Positions 35,943 to 45,470 of a stretch of DNA of 64,000 bases are shown here, in pieces. The stretch is from Gaeumannomyces sp. JS-464. Its lineage: Eukaryota > Ascomycota > Sordariomycetes > Magnaporthales > Magnaporthaceae. Under the pieces are notes generated by a model. That model worked only from the letters and a program-made list of their open reading frames with translations, did no database searches and had not been told where the DNA came from. A program made the translations under genes and the position numbers. Location: positions 186,001 through 250,000 of the forward strand of contig NGZR01000002.1 of the NCBI GenBank assembly GCA_002197995.1. The letters are read 5' to 3'. The stretch's first letter is position 1. Each line of letters starts with the position of its first letter.

Positions 35943-36612
35943 CTAGGAAGAGGCCTCCTCAGCCTCCTGCGTTTCCACTGCCTCATCGGCCTCATCGGCC
36001 TCCTCTGCCTCCTCGACGCCACGGGCGACGGGCGACGGGAAGCGTGGCTGCCTCGGCCTCGGCCGTGGTGGGTGGCTTGGGCGTCATGGTCGGGGCGGCG
36101 GTGCCGTTCTTTGCGGTGCCGCCCTCGCAGATGGGGCCGATGGCCATGCACCGCATCTCGGACGATCGCGTCTTGGGTTTGGGCGCGGCCTCCTCGGTGG
36201 GCGGCGCGGCCTGCTGCTGCTGCTGCTGCTGCTGCTCTTGTGCCGGGTCCTTTGGCGCCGGGTCATTGTTCGTCGAGCCCGGGCCCTCGCACATGGGCCC
36301 GAGGGCCATGCACCTCATCTGCTGCGGCGACCGCGCCTCGACCTTGGGCGGCTTGGCCTCGCGGTCGGCGGGGAGCTCGTGGAACTTTGCGAGGTGCGGG
36401 CGGGGCGCGCGCGTCTTGGCCGAGGCTTCTGGTGCCGGCGCCGGGGCTGTGCTGTTGGACGGCTTCGGGCCCTCGCACAGGGGGCCGATGGCCATGCACC
36501 TCGTCATCCCTGCCTCCTTGGTCGCGCGGCCGGGCACGGGGGCGGCGGCGGCCTGGGCGACCAAGAGGAGGGCCATGAGGGCCCGGAGGACGGAGCTGGC
36601 GGAGGACTGCAT
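35943..36612 (-). CDS. Secreted precursor with three C-x3-G-x2-C peptide repeats (alpha-pheromone-like or kexin-type peptide)
   Basis: Signal peptide at residues 1-24 (MQSSASSVLRALMALLLVAQ, then AAAAPVPGR). The rest is a Pro/Ala/Lys/Glu-rich precursor holding three near-identical units: TRCMAIGPLCEGPKP, MRCMALGPMCEGPGS and MRCMAIGPICEGGTA. Cysteine/glycine spacing (C-x3-G-x2-C) equals that of Sordariomycete alpha-pheromones such as Neurospora WCRIHGQSCW, but the flanking Trp residues are absent. An Arg precedes each unit by a few residues (R-ATKEAGMT, R-SPQQM, R-SSEM); clean Lys-Arg Kex2 sites are not seen. Spacers contain EAEA and a Gln run. In the frame as given the protein ends at 35992. 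A 7-base tandem duplication (GTCGCCC twice, about 36014-36030) shifts the frame; with one copy it would end at 35943 in an acidic EEAEEADEADEA tail. Confidence 0.7.
36211..36235. repeat. CTG/CAG trinucleotide run (poly-Gln)
   Basis: A run of CTG on the plus strand encodes eight or nine Gln in the spacer between precursor units 2 and 3 on the minus strand. It is a likely length-polymorphic site. Confidence 0.85.
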
Positions 36613-37445
36613 CGTGGATGTTGGAGGTGGATGTGGGTGCTTTGCTGCAGAAAACTCGGGTCCTGAAGGATTGTTGATGGGTGGGGAGACCTGTGCGTGG
36701 ATGAGGCGTGGGTGGCGAGAAAGACTACAAGAGGTGGGATATGTGCGTTTGAGGGCAGACATATTTATCTTTTTTTTTTCTTTTTTTTCTTTTTTTTTCT
36801 TTTTTTTTCCTTTTTTTTCTTCTTCTTCTTTTTTCCCCCTCCTCTTTGTGAAGGAGAAAAAAAAAAGAAGCTCTGTGCTCACGCTCCAGCAACTTTGTCG
36901 TAGCACCTCCTTCTCGCAACGTTCTCCTGATGGCAGATGCAACCCTCAAAGGCGACATGGTGAGGCTTGGCAGCAAGCGACTTGGCGTTCCTGTCTGTGC
37001 CTTGCTCCACACGCTGCTCTCTGCCCACCTGGCCCCTGGCGGGCCACCCTCCCCACGTGCCATCGAGCTTGTTTCGGCAGTCAGGGCACGGGTTTGGAAA
37101 CAAACACGATGGGGCGACGCTATTTTGAGTTTGGGATGGGCAACCCAAAGTCTTCCCAAAATAAAACATTGCTGTTTCTGGAGAGGGAGGGCGCCGCTGC
37201 TGGCGGGTAAACGTCCATTCGGCTCCAGTTGCTCAGGGAATAGACAGTCTGATGTTTTGCCTAAAATAAACCCGCTAGAACATAAACACTAAACGGTGCA
37301 GCGTACCGCCCCTGGAGCCAGGGTGCGCGTGGCGACAAGCGCGTTTTTGGCGCCCCATATTCCTCGTCCTGTTTGTCCGAAGAACACGGCCTGCTCTCCG
37401 GCTTCAACGGTTAGGCTTGGAACGCGCTGGACAACAAAGGTCGCA
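36613..37445. other. Promoter region of the peptide precursor, with a long pyrimidine tract
   Basis: Upstream DNA of the minus-strand precursor gene and 3' region of the acyltransferase. A T-rich tract with C interruptions (36770-36838), purine on the transcribed strand, lies about 160-225 bases upstream of the start codon. Frames that translate it as Lys/Glu or Phe runs are artefacts. Confidence 0.5.
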
Positions 37446-39272
37446 TCACAACGCCGGGCCTTCCCAATTCTCCCTCCGCAGCCGTCCAAACCAGGCCTGC
37501 TTATGCGGCAGCGACAGCTCCATCTCCTTGACGAACCCGCCGGCCTGGAGATGCTGGATAAACCTAGAGAGGCATTTCTGTCAGCACTTGTCCAGCCACG
37601 AATAACCCCTAACCTCGGAGAAACACAGCAGCGCTAAAAGACCGACTCACCTCTCGTTGTCGACCCTCGGCTCGACACACACGCTCATGGTGCGGTAGTC
37701 GGCGGTAAAGATCCAGTGCACCATGCTCGACAGCCACAGCGGCACCTGGCCACGCGCCCACTCCTCGCCCACGAGCACGTGCACGCCGCGATCCCAGTCG
37801 GCCGCCGAGCCGCCCGCGAAGGCGCCCAGGTGCTGCCCCACGGCGTCCTCCTTGACCCAGTAGACCTCGAGGTAGGCGAACGGCACGCCGTCCCACATTG
37901 CTATGACGGGGAATGAGTGCCGCAGCGCCAGCGCCTGCGGCAGGAAGTCGGGCACGAACGGGCCCCAGAAGGCCGCCACGCGCGGCTTCGAGAGCCACGC
38001 CTTGAGCAGCTCCGTGTCTGACAGCAGGCCCAGGTGCGCGTGCTCCATCGCCGCCGTCCGGGTGCGAGGAACCCCGTCGCCCTTGTGCTGCCCGTGGTGG
38101 GCGCCTGCCCCCTGCGGCGGCGACGACGGCCCGACGGCGCCCTGGTACGTGACAGGCCGCGACGACAGGGAGGCGACGCGGAACGAAAGGTAGGAGCCCG
38201 CCGACGGCACGAAGCGGCTGTAAAAGACTTCCCCTGAGCGAGGGGGCTTGGGCCGCACCGGGTGCCGCACGTGGTTTGTTGTCGTGTACTGGGGCGGCGC
38301 GGGCGGGTAGTAGGTCGGCAGGTGGGACGAGCTGTAAAAGGGACCGATGGGGAATGAGGTCTGGGACATGATGGTCGGCACGACGGCACTGGCGGCGGCC
38401 GCGTCGAGGCTTCTCCCGTTTCCCAGCACGCCCTCGTCATCAGGACCGCCGGTATCGGGGACGATAATGAGCGGGTTTCCCTGGGCAGGCGACCCGGGGG
38501 GCTGGACGCGGGCGAGCCCGGGTGTGAGTCACTGTGGCCCGGGTTGCGCTGCAGGGTGAAAAGGAAGAGGCGGGCGGGGATCTGCCAGAAGGCGCGGCGC
38601 GACACGAACATTTGGTCCCAGGCGTCGTTGGCGACGTGGGCGTCGTGCGGGGCGGTGCCGACGGCCGAGTCCTCGGTGGCGATGAGGCCCATGCGCTCGA
38701 GCTTGGGGATCAGGTAGCGGGCGCGCAGGACGCCGTCGCGACGGACGTTGATGCGCCACTCGCCGCGCGGGCGGCCGGCGGGAGGGGTGTGCAGCGAGGC
38801 CTCGGTGGCGGGCAGGACGGGGTCGGGGGCGGGCTGCTGGTGGAAGTACCAGTACAGCGTGATCCACAGCATCATGGCGATCTGGCGGGTCGGGCTGGCG
38901 GCGGGCTTGAAGTCACTGCTGCTCGGGTTGCTGATGGAGCTGATGAAGAGGCAGTCGTCGCGCAGGGTCGGGTGCGTGTAGGCGCGGGCGCGCGGGCGGT
39001 GCTCGGCGGCGGCCAGCGTGCCCGTTCTCCTTGCGGGAGGCGTCGCGGCCCTGCCCGTCGTGGGCGGCGTCCTCGTCGGCGGTCGAGTCGGCCGAGGTCC
39101 TGCGCGACTCGACGCTGTTGGGGTCTTGGGTGTGCAGCACGACGGTCCAGCCGATTGGGAACGAGTGCAGGCGCGTGCTCAGCTCGTGGGACTCGAAGAA
39201 GAGCCCTGCGAAGACGGGCTTGACGGTGAAGTGCTGCCCGTCGGGGAGGTGGATGATGGACGGGCCACCCAT
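37446..39272 (-). CDS. Siderophore N5-hydroxyornithine acyltransferase (SidF/SidL type)
   Basis: Acyl-CoA-dependent transacylase that acylates N5-hydroxyornithine for hydroxamate siderophores. The N-terminus GGPSIIHLPDGQHFTVKPVF and FPIGWTVVLHTQD is typical of the fungal family. The C-terminal GNAT-like (Acetyltransf_8/AlcB) domain has WDGVPFAYLEVYWVKED, DRGVHVLVGEEWARG, TMSVCVEPRVDNERFIQHLQ and the GGF that follows it. Two exons: 39272-37651 and 37563-37446, with a GT-AG intron of 87 bases. Single-base breaks at 39021-39023 (one G extra) and 38496-38501 (one base short in a run) cancel in length. The total is 580 codons. The start at 39272 fits the family; an in-frame upstream ATG (39377) is less likely. 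SidF and SidL cannot be told apart safely from sequence alone. No other siderophore gene is in the window. Confidence 0.85.
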
Positions 39273-40053
39273 GGCGATGTGGTCTGGGACGGATTCGGTC
39301 GAGCGGGGTATCCCTGAGAGGCGTAGCTCAGCAAAAAGACTGCACCAGAAGGAGTGCAGGCCGCAGGCGGTTGCCAATCAACAGGCAAGCCGCAATGGAT
39401 GCTCTCGACCGAAGCCCAGTCGCCGTCTTTTTATCGCGTGTCCTCCCGCTGCGGCAATTGTTGGGGTTGCCGCCATCGTACGGCCATGGCTTTTTGGCTG
39501 TTGCAAGTATGCACGATGGCGGGGAAGCGCAGGCTGCTTGGTGTTGCCAAATCTCCCCACAATATGTCGGGTGCCAGCTCTCCCCACACCTTTTTCAGTG
39601 CAGCACTCCAGGTATGCACTCGTCATAAATCCCATCAACACATGGGCCATATTTTCTCCCCGCACAGATAAAGCACCAGATTTCGTCGGCACCGGCCGGC
39701 CCGGATATAACCGCACCCACGCGACCTGCTGGCGTGATTTCCACGTGCACCACAGCCTACACGCGCTGCACGTCAATGCAAGCCATGCGATGTCATGTGC
39801 CTGGCGGGCCTTGAAGAGTTGCAAAAGATCGAGACATGTGACACTGGTCCGAAAGCAGAAGAAACATGCAATAAAATCTAGCAAAGGGGACAACTGTTGA
39901 ATAAATTCTATACGTGATAATGCCATTGAGACGAAATGGTAGATAAACCTTTGAACTCGGAAAGGAAGAATCAGCAGGGATAAAAAAAAAATCAAAAAAG
40001 AGAAGAAAAAAAAAATCGAGGACAACCGCAACATTAGCTCAATGCCTCAGATA
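39273..40053. other. Upstream region of the acyltransferase, with several GATA motifs
   Basis: No gene is supportable. GATA-type hexamers occur at 39431-39436 (TTATCG, inverse), 39666-39671 (AGATAA), 39915-39920 (TGATAA), 39941-39946 (AGATAA) and 39978-39983 (GGATAA). Iron-dependent GATA repressors (SreA/Sre) control siderophore genes in fungi, so these may be operators, but none is the full ATCWGATAA element. Confidence 0.45.
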
Positions 40054-41406
40054 TCACAGAGTCCAGTTCTTGTACTCCGCTATAGCACCCTCCAGACCGT
40101 CTTCGGGCATGGGACATTCCAGGCTATCCGTAATGATCAGCGGCTCGACCAGTGCTGCCGGTGTTGGCGCCCAGACCGTAGAGCCCTCGGGCGAGCATCC
40201 TGGCAACGCAGACATCGACAGGCCTTCACAGGACAGCTCCGGACCGGTAGCGAATCGCTTTCCAATCCAGGACCCAGGCATAGGGAACCACGGGCTGGGG
40301 GTGAAGTTGCAACCGGCGGGGTTTTGGAACGTAGACAGCGCATTCTCGGCGGAGACGGAGAATCCCGCTGTCATCCAGCCGAGCTGCGGAGTTGCCGGCT
40401 GGAAATCTGTTTCGGGGCTGGTGCCGTATGACCCCTGCCTTCGAGTTAACACGGCGACTTATGCTTGGGATGCTTATGGTTCGACTCACAATGCTAGCCT
40501 CGCTGATATCGGCCCGGGCTTCACTCTCCCAGATCCATGGCTCCAACGAAAGTTGCTCTTGGTCGGGCTCGACGTCTACGCTCTGTGAAGAGTCCTGGCC
40601 CCCGCTGCCTGGCCTCTGCTCCGCGCTGGTCGAGGCCGAGCTTTCGCCAGTATTTGAGAGTGAAGCGGTGGCTCCATAGCTCTCCGGCTATCAAGCTGGA
40701 TGCGACGGATGAGCTCATCAAGCACGTATTGAGACATCTTCATGACGTGTTCATGTGTTGCCGCGTGAGAACAGCTGTCGTTGTTGGCAGTCCCTCCGCC
40801 CATTGTCGCGTGGGCCGCGCCCTTGATCATGACCGAGTTCACGATATCCCGTCCCTGCCGCCGCCACGTGTCTCGTACAGTGTTGACGGCCTCCTCGAAC
40901 TCGTTGGTGAGATACGGGGACTTTGGCCGGCCCTGGCTGGGAAACAAAATGTCCCAGATACCATACCACTGGCTCGCCTCTCCGGCCTTGCGCTTGACAC
41001 GACGGCTCAGCAGCTTGCTCTGCTTTGCCGTCACGCCCTGGATCCGGAACCCGCCGGGCGGCTCGTGGCATCTCCTTACCCGGATGTGGCTCTCCAATGC
41101 CGGCGAGTCCTTGAACTCGTCACCGCAGGTGGGACACTGCATCTGGCGCGAGTGACAGCGGTTGAGGTGCTGCTTGACGTCGCGTACCCGCCTCAGCCGG
41201 AACCGGACGCAGCTCATGTGCTGCGAGGCGTCGTGCTTGTAGAATGGGCAGGCCAGATACAACCTTGGCGGCTTCTCGTGGCCGCTCTCGCTGACATCAC
41301 CGTCATCTTCGATCCCGGCTTCGTCGTCCGCCCTGGCGTCTTCGATTTTTGGCGCTGGTGATGCCCTGCATTTGGTCTTCGGTTCCGCGTCTCGAGGGGC
41401 CACCAT
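40054..41406 (-). CDS. Fungal C2H2 zinc-finger protein, copy 1 of 3
   Basis: Member of a Pezizomycotina family of unknown function. The core reads YLACPFYKHDASQHMSC, then RVRDVKQHLNRCHSRQMQCP, then TCGDEFKDSPALESHI, and further on QWYGIWDILFPSQGRPKSPY, the W..I.DILFP box shared with copy 3. Exon 1 is 41406-40490 and exon 2 is 40434-40054, with a 55-base GT-AG intron. The intron phase works only if one base is missing near 40676, after which the frame continues ESSASTSAEQRPGSGGQDSS and EPWIWESEARADI. Length is then 1299 bases, 432 residues. The C-terminus (PAALVEPLIITDSLECPMPE) is unrecognised. Nuclear or protein-binding roles are both possible. Confidence 0.72.
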
Positions 41407-43350
41407 TTCTTGAAAAGTAAAAGGAGTATTGCTTCGGAAGGGGAGGCGGCAACCCCGGGCTGGTCATGCGATTGAGTCCAGTTATAGGCGGCATCAAGGC
41501 GACGGGACTTGGGCGGCATACACCGCAGTTAGGGCTGCGGGGGAGGTGTGGAAAAAAGGAAGGATCGAGGGTGACGTGTGATGCTCCAAGTCCTTTAGGC
41601 GGCTTTTTGCGCAAATACGCCCGGTTTGGCTGCTATCAGCTCGAGATTCGCACCGGGCCAACAATTGTTGTCTGCTGGATTCCATGTAGTGGTGGGGGAG
41701 GTACGCACCATAATGCAGGAGGGGGTGGGGCACCTTTTGGTATCCGGGAGGGAGGGCTTGGCAGTTCGCTGAGGGCTCGTAGTCCGGCGCTGCGGTAGGC
41801 GCTCGGTTCACAGGTGTGAGCTCAGGAGACGGTCTACGCTTGTTGGCGACAAATTCATGGCTCTTAGAGAGAGACGCGATGCTGAGTGCCAACAGCTGTA
41901 GGGGAAAAGCACGAGTTGAGCTGTATAAATGGCTTCTGCTGGCAGCAAAATGTCCATAACCGCCGGCTTGATCTCTTGCCAGAACAAGTCTTTCCAGCAA
42001 AGCCCGAGTACGTGTGAACATGCCGAACCACGGCCCCCACAGCCAGACCCAAGTTGGGCAAGTACCTCACTCCTCCACACCTGCCCACAGCCATGCTGTC
42101 CGCCCGGCTCGCTCCTGCAGCTCAGGCTAACCAATAAATAGTCGCAACACAGAGTCACGACGAAGCCAAAACGCCCAGGTCCGCAAGGAGCACTTGGAGC
42201 AGTGGCAGCGGAACGAGGATCTTAGCAAGGCCGAGGCAATTGCATTGCCGCGGAAGAAAGGGGCGCCTCCGGCCCAGGTGCGCAAGCAAGCGGCGGCCCG
42301 CACGATAGCGCAGTTTGACGCTGTGTTCCGGACCTCGTAGCTGGGCTACTAGGTACCTACCAGACCTACCAGGGAGGTCAGTGTTCGCACCTCTTGGCTG
42401 GTGCAACCCGAAGGGGCTTGACGGTGGGGTCAGTTAACAAAACGTCATGCCCCGCAGTCAAGGCCTGCAGGCGGAGGCGCCCAGGCAGAAGCTGCACGAG
42501 CTGGCCTCGGAAAGGATGCCTTAATTACACGTCGGTCTTTGGGGGAAAGACGACGCTGCCGGCTTAATTCTTGACGCCGAGCTACACTTGTAGCCCTGGG
42601 GTCTAGCTGGGCATAGGCTGGGGCGACCGCAAGGACAGGTTTGGTCGGACCAATCGGCGGGACGAGATAGTGAGGAAGAGCTTCAGGTGTGGGCGGCTGT
42701 TGCTGCCATGGCTTCTTTCGGCAATCGGCGGCTGGATTTCAAGGTGTCCACCGCCTCTATCAAAGTCCCGGCGACAGATATGCCAATGACTTTGTCCTAT
42801 GTAAAATTGGTAAATAGAGAATCCATGTGGTGTGTGTGTGTGTGTGTGTGTGTGCGTGTGTGTGTGCGTGGTGTGCAATTGCTCCTCCCGGGCAGCTATG
42901 GAGAGCAGCCCGGCACCTACGAGTTCTAAAACTTCCCAAAATGGCTTGCCGGCCCAGCGAGCCAACGGTTGTTGCGGCGAACCGAGGCGAACCACGATCC
43001 AAACCATCATTGCCACTGCGGTCCTTCCATCTGGGGCGCAAGCGCTGAAGAGCTGGATCCCCTGGCGGCGAGGACTGGGAGTTCTGACAAGTACGACCAC
43101 AAAACGGATGCACGAAGACGCCCGCCCCGGAGAACAATGGTGCTTATTTGACAGCGTTGCCCTTTCACTGTCCTCCATTGTTCAAATCCTGGTGCCCGCA
43201 AGGATCCCCGCGCCATCCCATCAAATCGATTTCTTTGCGGTTTGCAGATCCCGTCCGACGGCAGCCAGCAGAAACCCGCCCCGCCCGTTCAAGCCTCTCG
43301 CCAAAGTCAAGACGCAGTGCCACAACAGGGTCGCCCTGGGAGGTGCAGAC
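41407..43350. other. Intergenic region with an orphan open stretch and a GT microsatellite
   Basis: No complete gene is supportable. On the plus strand 42140-42340 is open for 66 codons with a strongly coding-like Lys/Arg/Glu/Gln composition (VRKEHLEQWQRNEDLSKAEA) but no ATG, so it could be a terminal exon or a gene relic. A GT-rich microsatellite lies at 42829-42870. TAGGTACCTACC-type sequence lies at 42351-42370. The frame of copy 2 is open far upstream of 43351, so its start could lie within this stretch. Confidence 0.4.
42829..42870. repeat. GT-rich microsatellite
   Basis: About 20 GT/TG dinucleotides with GC interruptions, in noncoding DNA upstream of C2H2 copy 2. Confidence 0.9.
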
Positions 43351-45182
43351 ATGGATCCGATGTTCCAGGGGCGTGCGAAACCCAACGTGCGTGTGCAGCA
43401 CGTTGCAAAGAAAGGCATAAAGAAGCTCGCTCGACGGCGCGACGTTGGCGACACCACCGGCGGCTTGAGCCATGTGGCGAGTGAGGTTCGCGTCTGCTTT
43501 GCAGGTAAGCTTGAAATAGTGAACATACATGTATCGAGCTTTGGGGACAGACGTCACGATGCACGACACAGCGCGACGGCCACTAGCAGGGCACAATGCA
43601 CAGGGGACCAGCCCGCTAACAGCACCCCGTTGGTTTTTTCCATGCAGTCCTTGCGCTGGCCTGCTTTGTCCATTCGCACGCCAGCCTGATCGCCCACGCC
43701 TGGGTTCTCGACCAAGCGCTGCAGCTGCTGGCCCCGAAGCCAACCGACTGGGGCGGCCCGGTTAGAACATCGCCCAGGGCGCCCAAGACAAGGGCCGAGC
43801 CGTTCCCCACCGAGAGCTCCAAGGGCGTCGCCACCAATAACGCCAGTGCCAGACGACAGCGCAAGGGCCGCAAGGGCAAGGGCAAGGAGCGGGCCGACAA
43901 TGGCGAGAGCAGCAGCAGCGACGACGGCGGCGGGCCTGGCGGGCCTGGCGGCGGCGACGACTGGGCGCCCGAGCTCGCGTGTCCGCTGTACAGATACGAC
44001 CCCATCGTGCACCTGGACTGCCTGACGTTCAAGATGACGCAGCCCTGGGCCGTGAGGCAGCACCTGGAGCGGCGGCACAACCCGGACCAGCGCTGCCACG
44101 TCTGCGGCCGCTACTTCACGACGCACGAGAAGCGCGAGGCGCACCTGCTGAGGCACCGGCAGCGGCCGTGCCTGGCGACGCCCGTCGACTGCGAGTACCA
44201 CGACCTCGACGTCGTCCAGTTCGCCACCCTGTCGCGCTTCGATTCGGCCACCCGGGGCATGAGCAAGCGCGGCAAGTGGAGGTGGCTGTGGAGGGTGTCG
44301 TGTCCCGAACCCGACAAACCACCGCACCCTGGGATTTTCTTGGGCAGCTTCCTGGGCGAGACGTTCGACGTGGTGCTCGAGGCCAGCGACCGCGGCACGA
44401 GGCGGCTGCCGCGGCTCCTCGAAGCCCACGGCGTCGCCCTCGAGCACCACGACGGCCTGATCCTCGAGATCCGCAACGTCTTGTTTGGCGCGCGCCACGG
44501 CCACGAGGCCGGCGGCGTCCCCATGACGATTTCTGGGCGCTCACGCCGCCTTCCACAGCTCCTTGCAGAGCGCGGCATCGTCGACCGCGGCGACGCCCTG
44601 GCCAGCGGCATAGTAGCCGTCTTCCTCGGCGGCGGCGGCGGCGGCGGGGCCAACCGAGCTGCTCCGGCCCAAAACGCACAGTCGCAGCTGGTGCCATCAC
44701 AGCCCCCGCCGCTGCCGCCGCTGCAGTCGCAACGTGACAACTGGTCGAGCTCCCAAGACATCATTGACTGGAACCTTTACCAGCAGCCGTCCTCATCGCA
44801 ACCCCGCCCCGCCCACACCCAGGATCACCCCCAGCCCCAACACGCAGCCCAAGCTGCTCCCAGCAGCCAACAATACAATTTTGAATCCTTTCCCGCGTTT
44901 AGCCCCAACCCAGGCCTTGACACTGCAGACGCCCCTTCTCCCAGCCTTGCTTTTGAGGACAATTACGGCCTTCCGTTCATCACGTTTCCCGAAGGTGCTT
45001 ATGCAGCCGACACGTACTTTCCGCCTGACCAGGCCAACGCGACTCCGCTTAGAAACGATAATTTGGACGTTCCGGATCCCTCCAGTCCCGTCAACGACGC
45101 CAGGCCACCGGACAAGCTCGCCGCCGCCATGCAACCAACACTAGACGACAGAGCCGAAGAGTCGTTTCCTGCTGTTTCATGA
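43351..45182 (+). CDS. Fungal C2H2 zinc-finger protein, copy 2 of 3
   Basis: Exon 1 is 43351-43504 (MDPMFQGRAKPNVRVQHVAK) and exon 2 is 43648-45182, with a GT-AG intron of 143 bases. The total is 1689 bases, 562 residues, without frame break. A hydrophobic stretch across the junction (VLALACFVHSHASLIAHAWV) is followed by a basic Lys/Arg segment. The family core comes next (ELACPLYRYDPIVHLDCLTF, VRQHLERRHNPDQRCHVCGR, YFTTHEKREAHLLRH), then about 300 residues ending in a Gln/Pro/Ser-rich tail. The W..I.DILFP box of copies 1 and 3 is not evident. The start is uncertain because the frame is open upstream to 42832; 43351 is the first ATG close to the donor exon with plausible composition. Confidence 0.72.
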
Positions 45183-45470
45183 GATTTGGGGCCGCACCGC
45201 ACCTGCGGCCGGATTTGCCATGGGTATTCTGGCTCTTCTTGGTTCAATGTTGGTGCGAAAGGAAAGCAAGCGGACATTTTGGATTTTGCACATTTTCCTA
45301 TTACGCAAATAACGCAGCATCGCTGTTTTTTTTTTTTTCCTTTTTTCCCATCTCCCTGTTAATGATTGCACTCCTAGGCCGTTTCAATGTCCACGGCGGC
45401 TGCCGGCGATTGTCGGACCGGATACTGGTATTTATTCGCAATGTTGCTAGCCTCGAGTTGAATCAAGGTC

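Noticed and set aside
36697..36903. Poly-Phe and Lys/Glu frames over the T-rich tract
   Set aside because: Translation of a simple pyrimidine tract in a promoter; the precursor start at 36612 with its signal peptide explains the gene.
35943..39272. A secondary-metabolite cluster formed by the peptide precursor and the hydroxyornithine acyltransferase
   Set aside because: Only two genes, no DUF3328 (UstYa-type) oxidase, NRPS, transporter or regulator nearby, and a transposon on one side; proximity alone does not support a pathway.
43181..43200. GTTCAAATCC, a tRNA T-loop-like sequence
   Set aside because: Stems do not pair and no D or anticodon arm can be drawn upstream.
42832..43350. N-terminal extension of C2H2 copy 2 back to the GT microsatellite
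   Set aside because: The first residues would be a Cys/Val repeat from the microsatellite and the rest shows no conserved feature; 43351 is preferred, though an intermediate ATG cannot be excluded.
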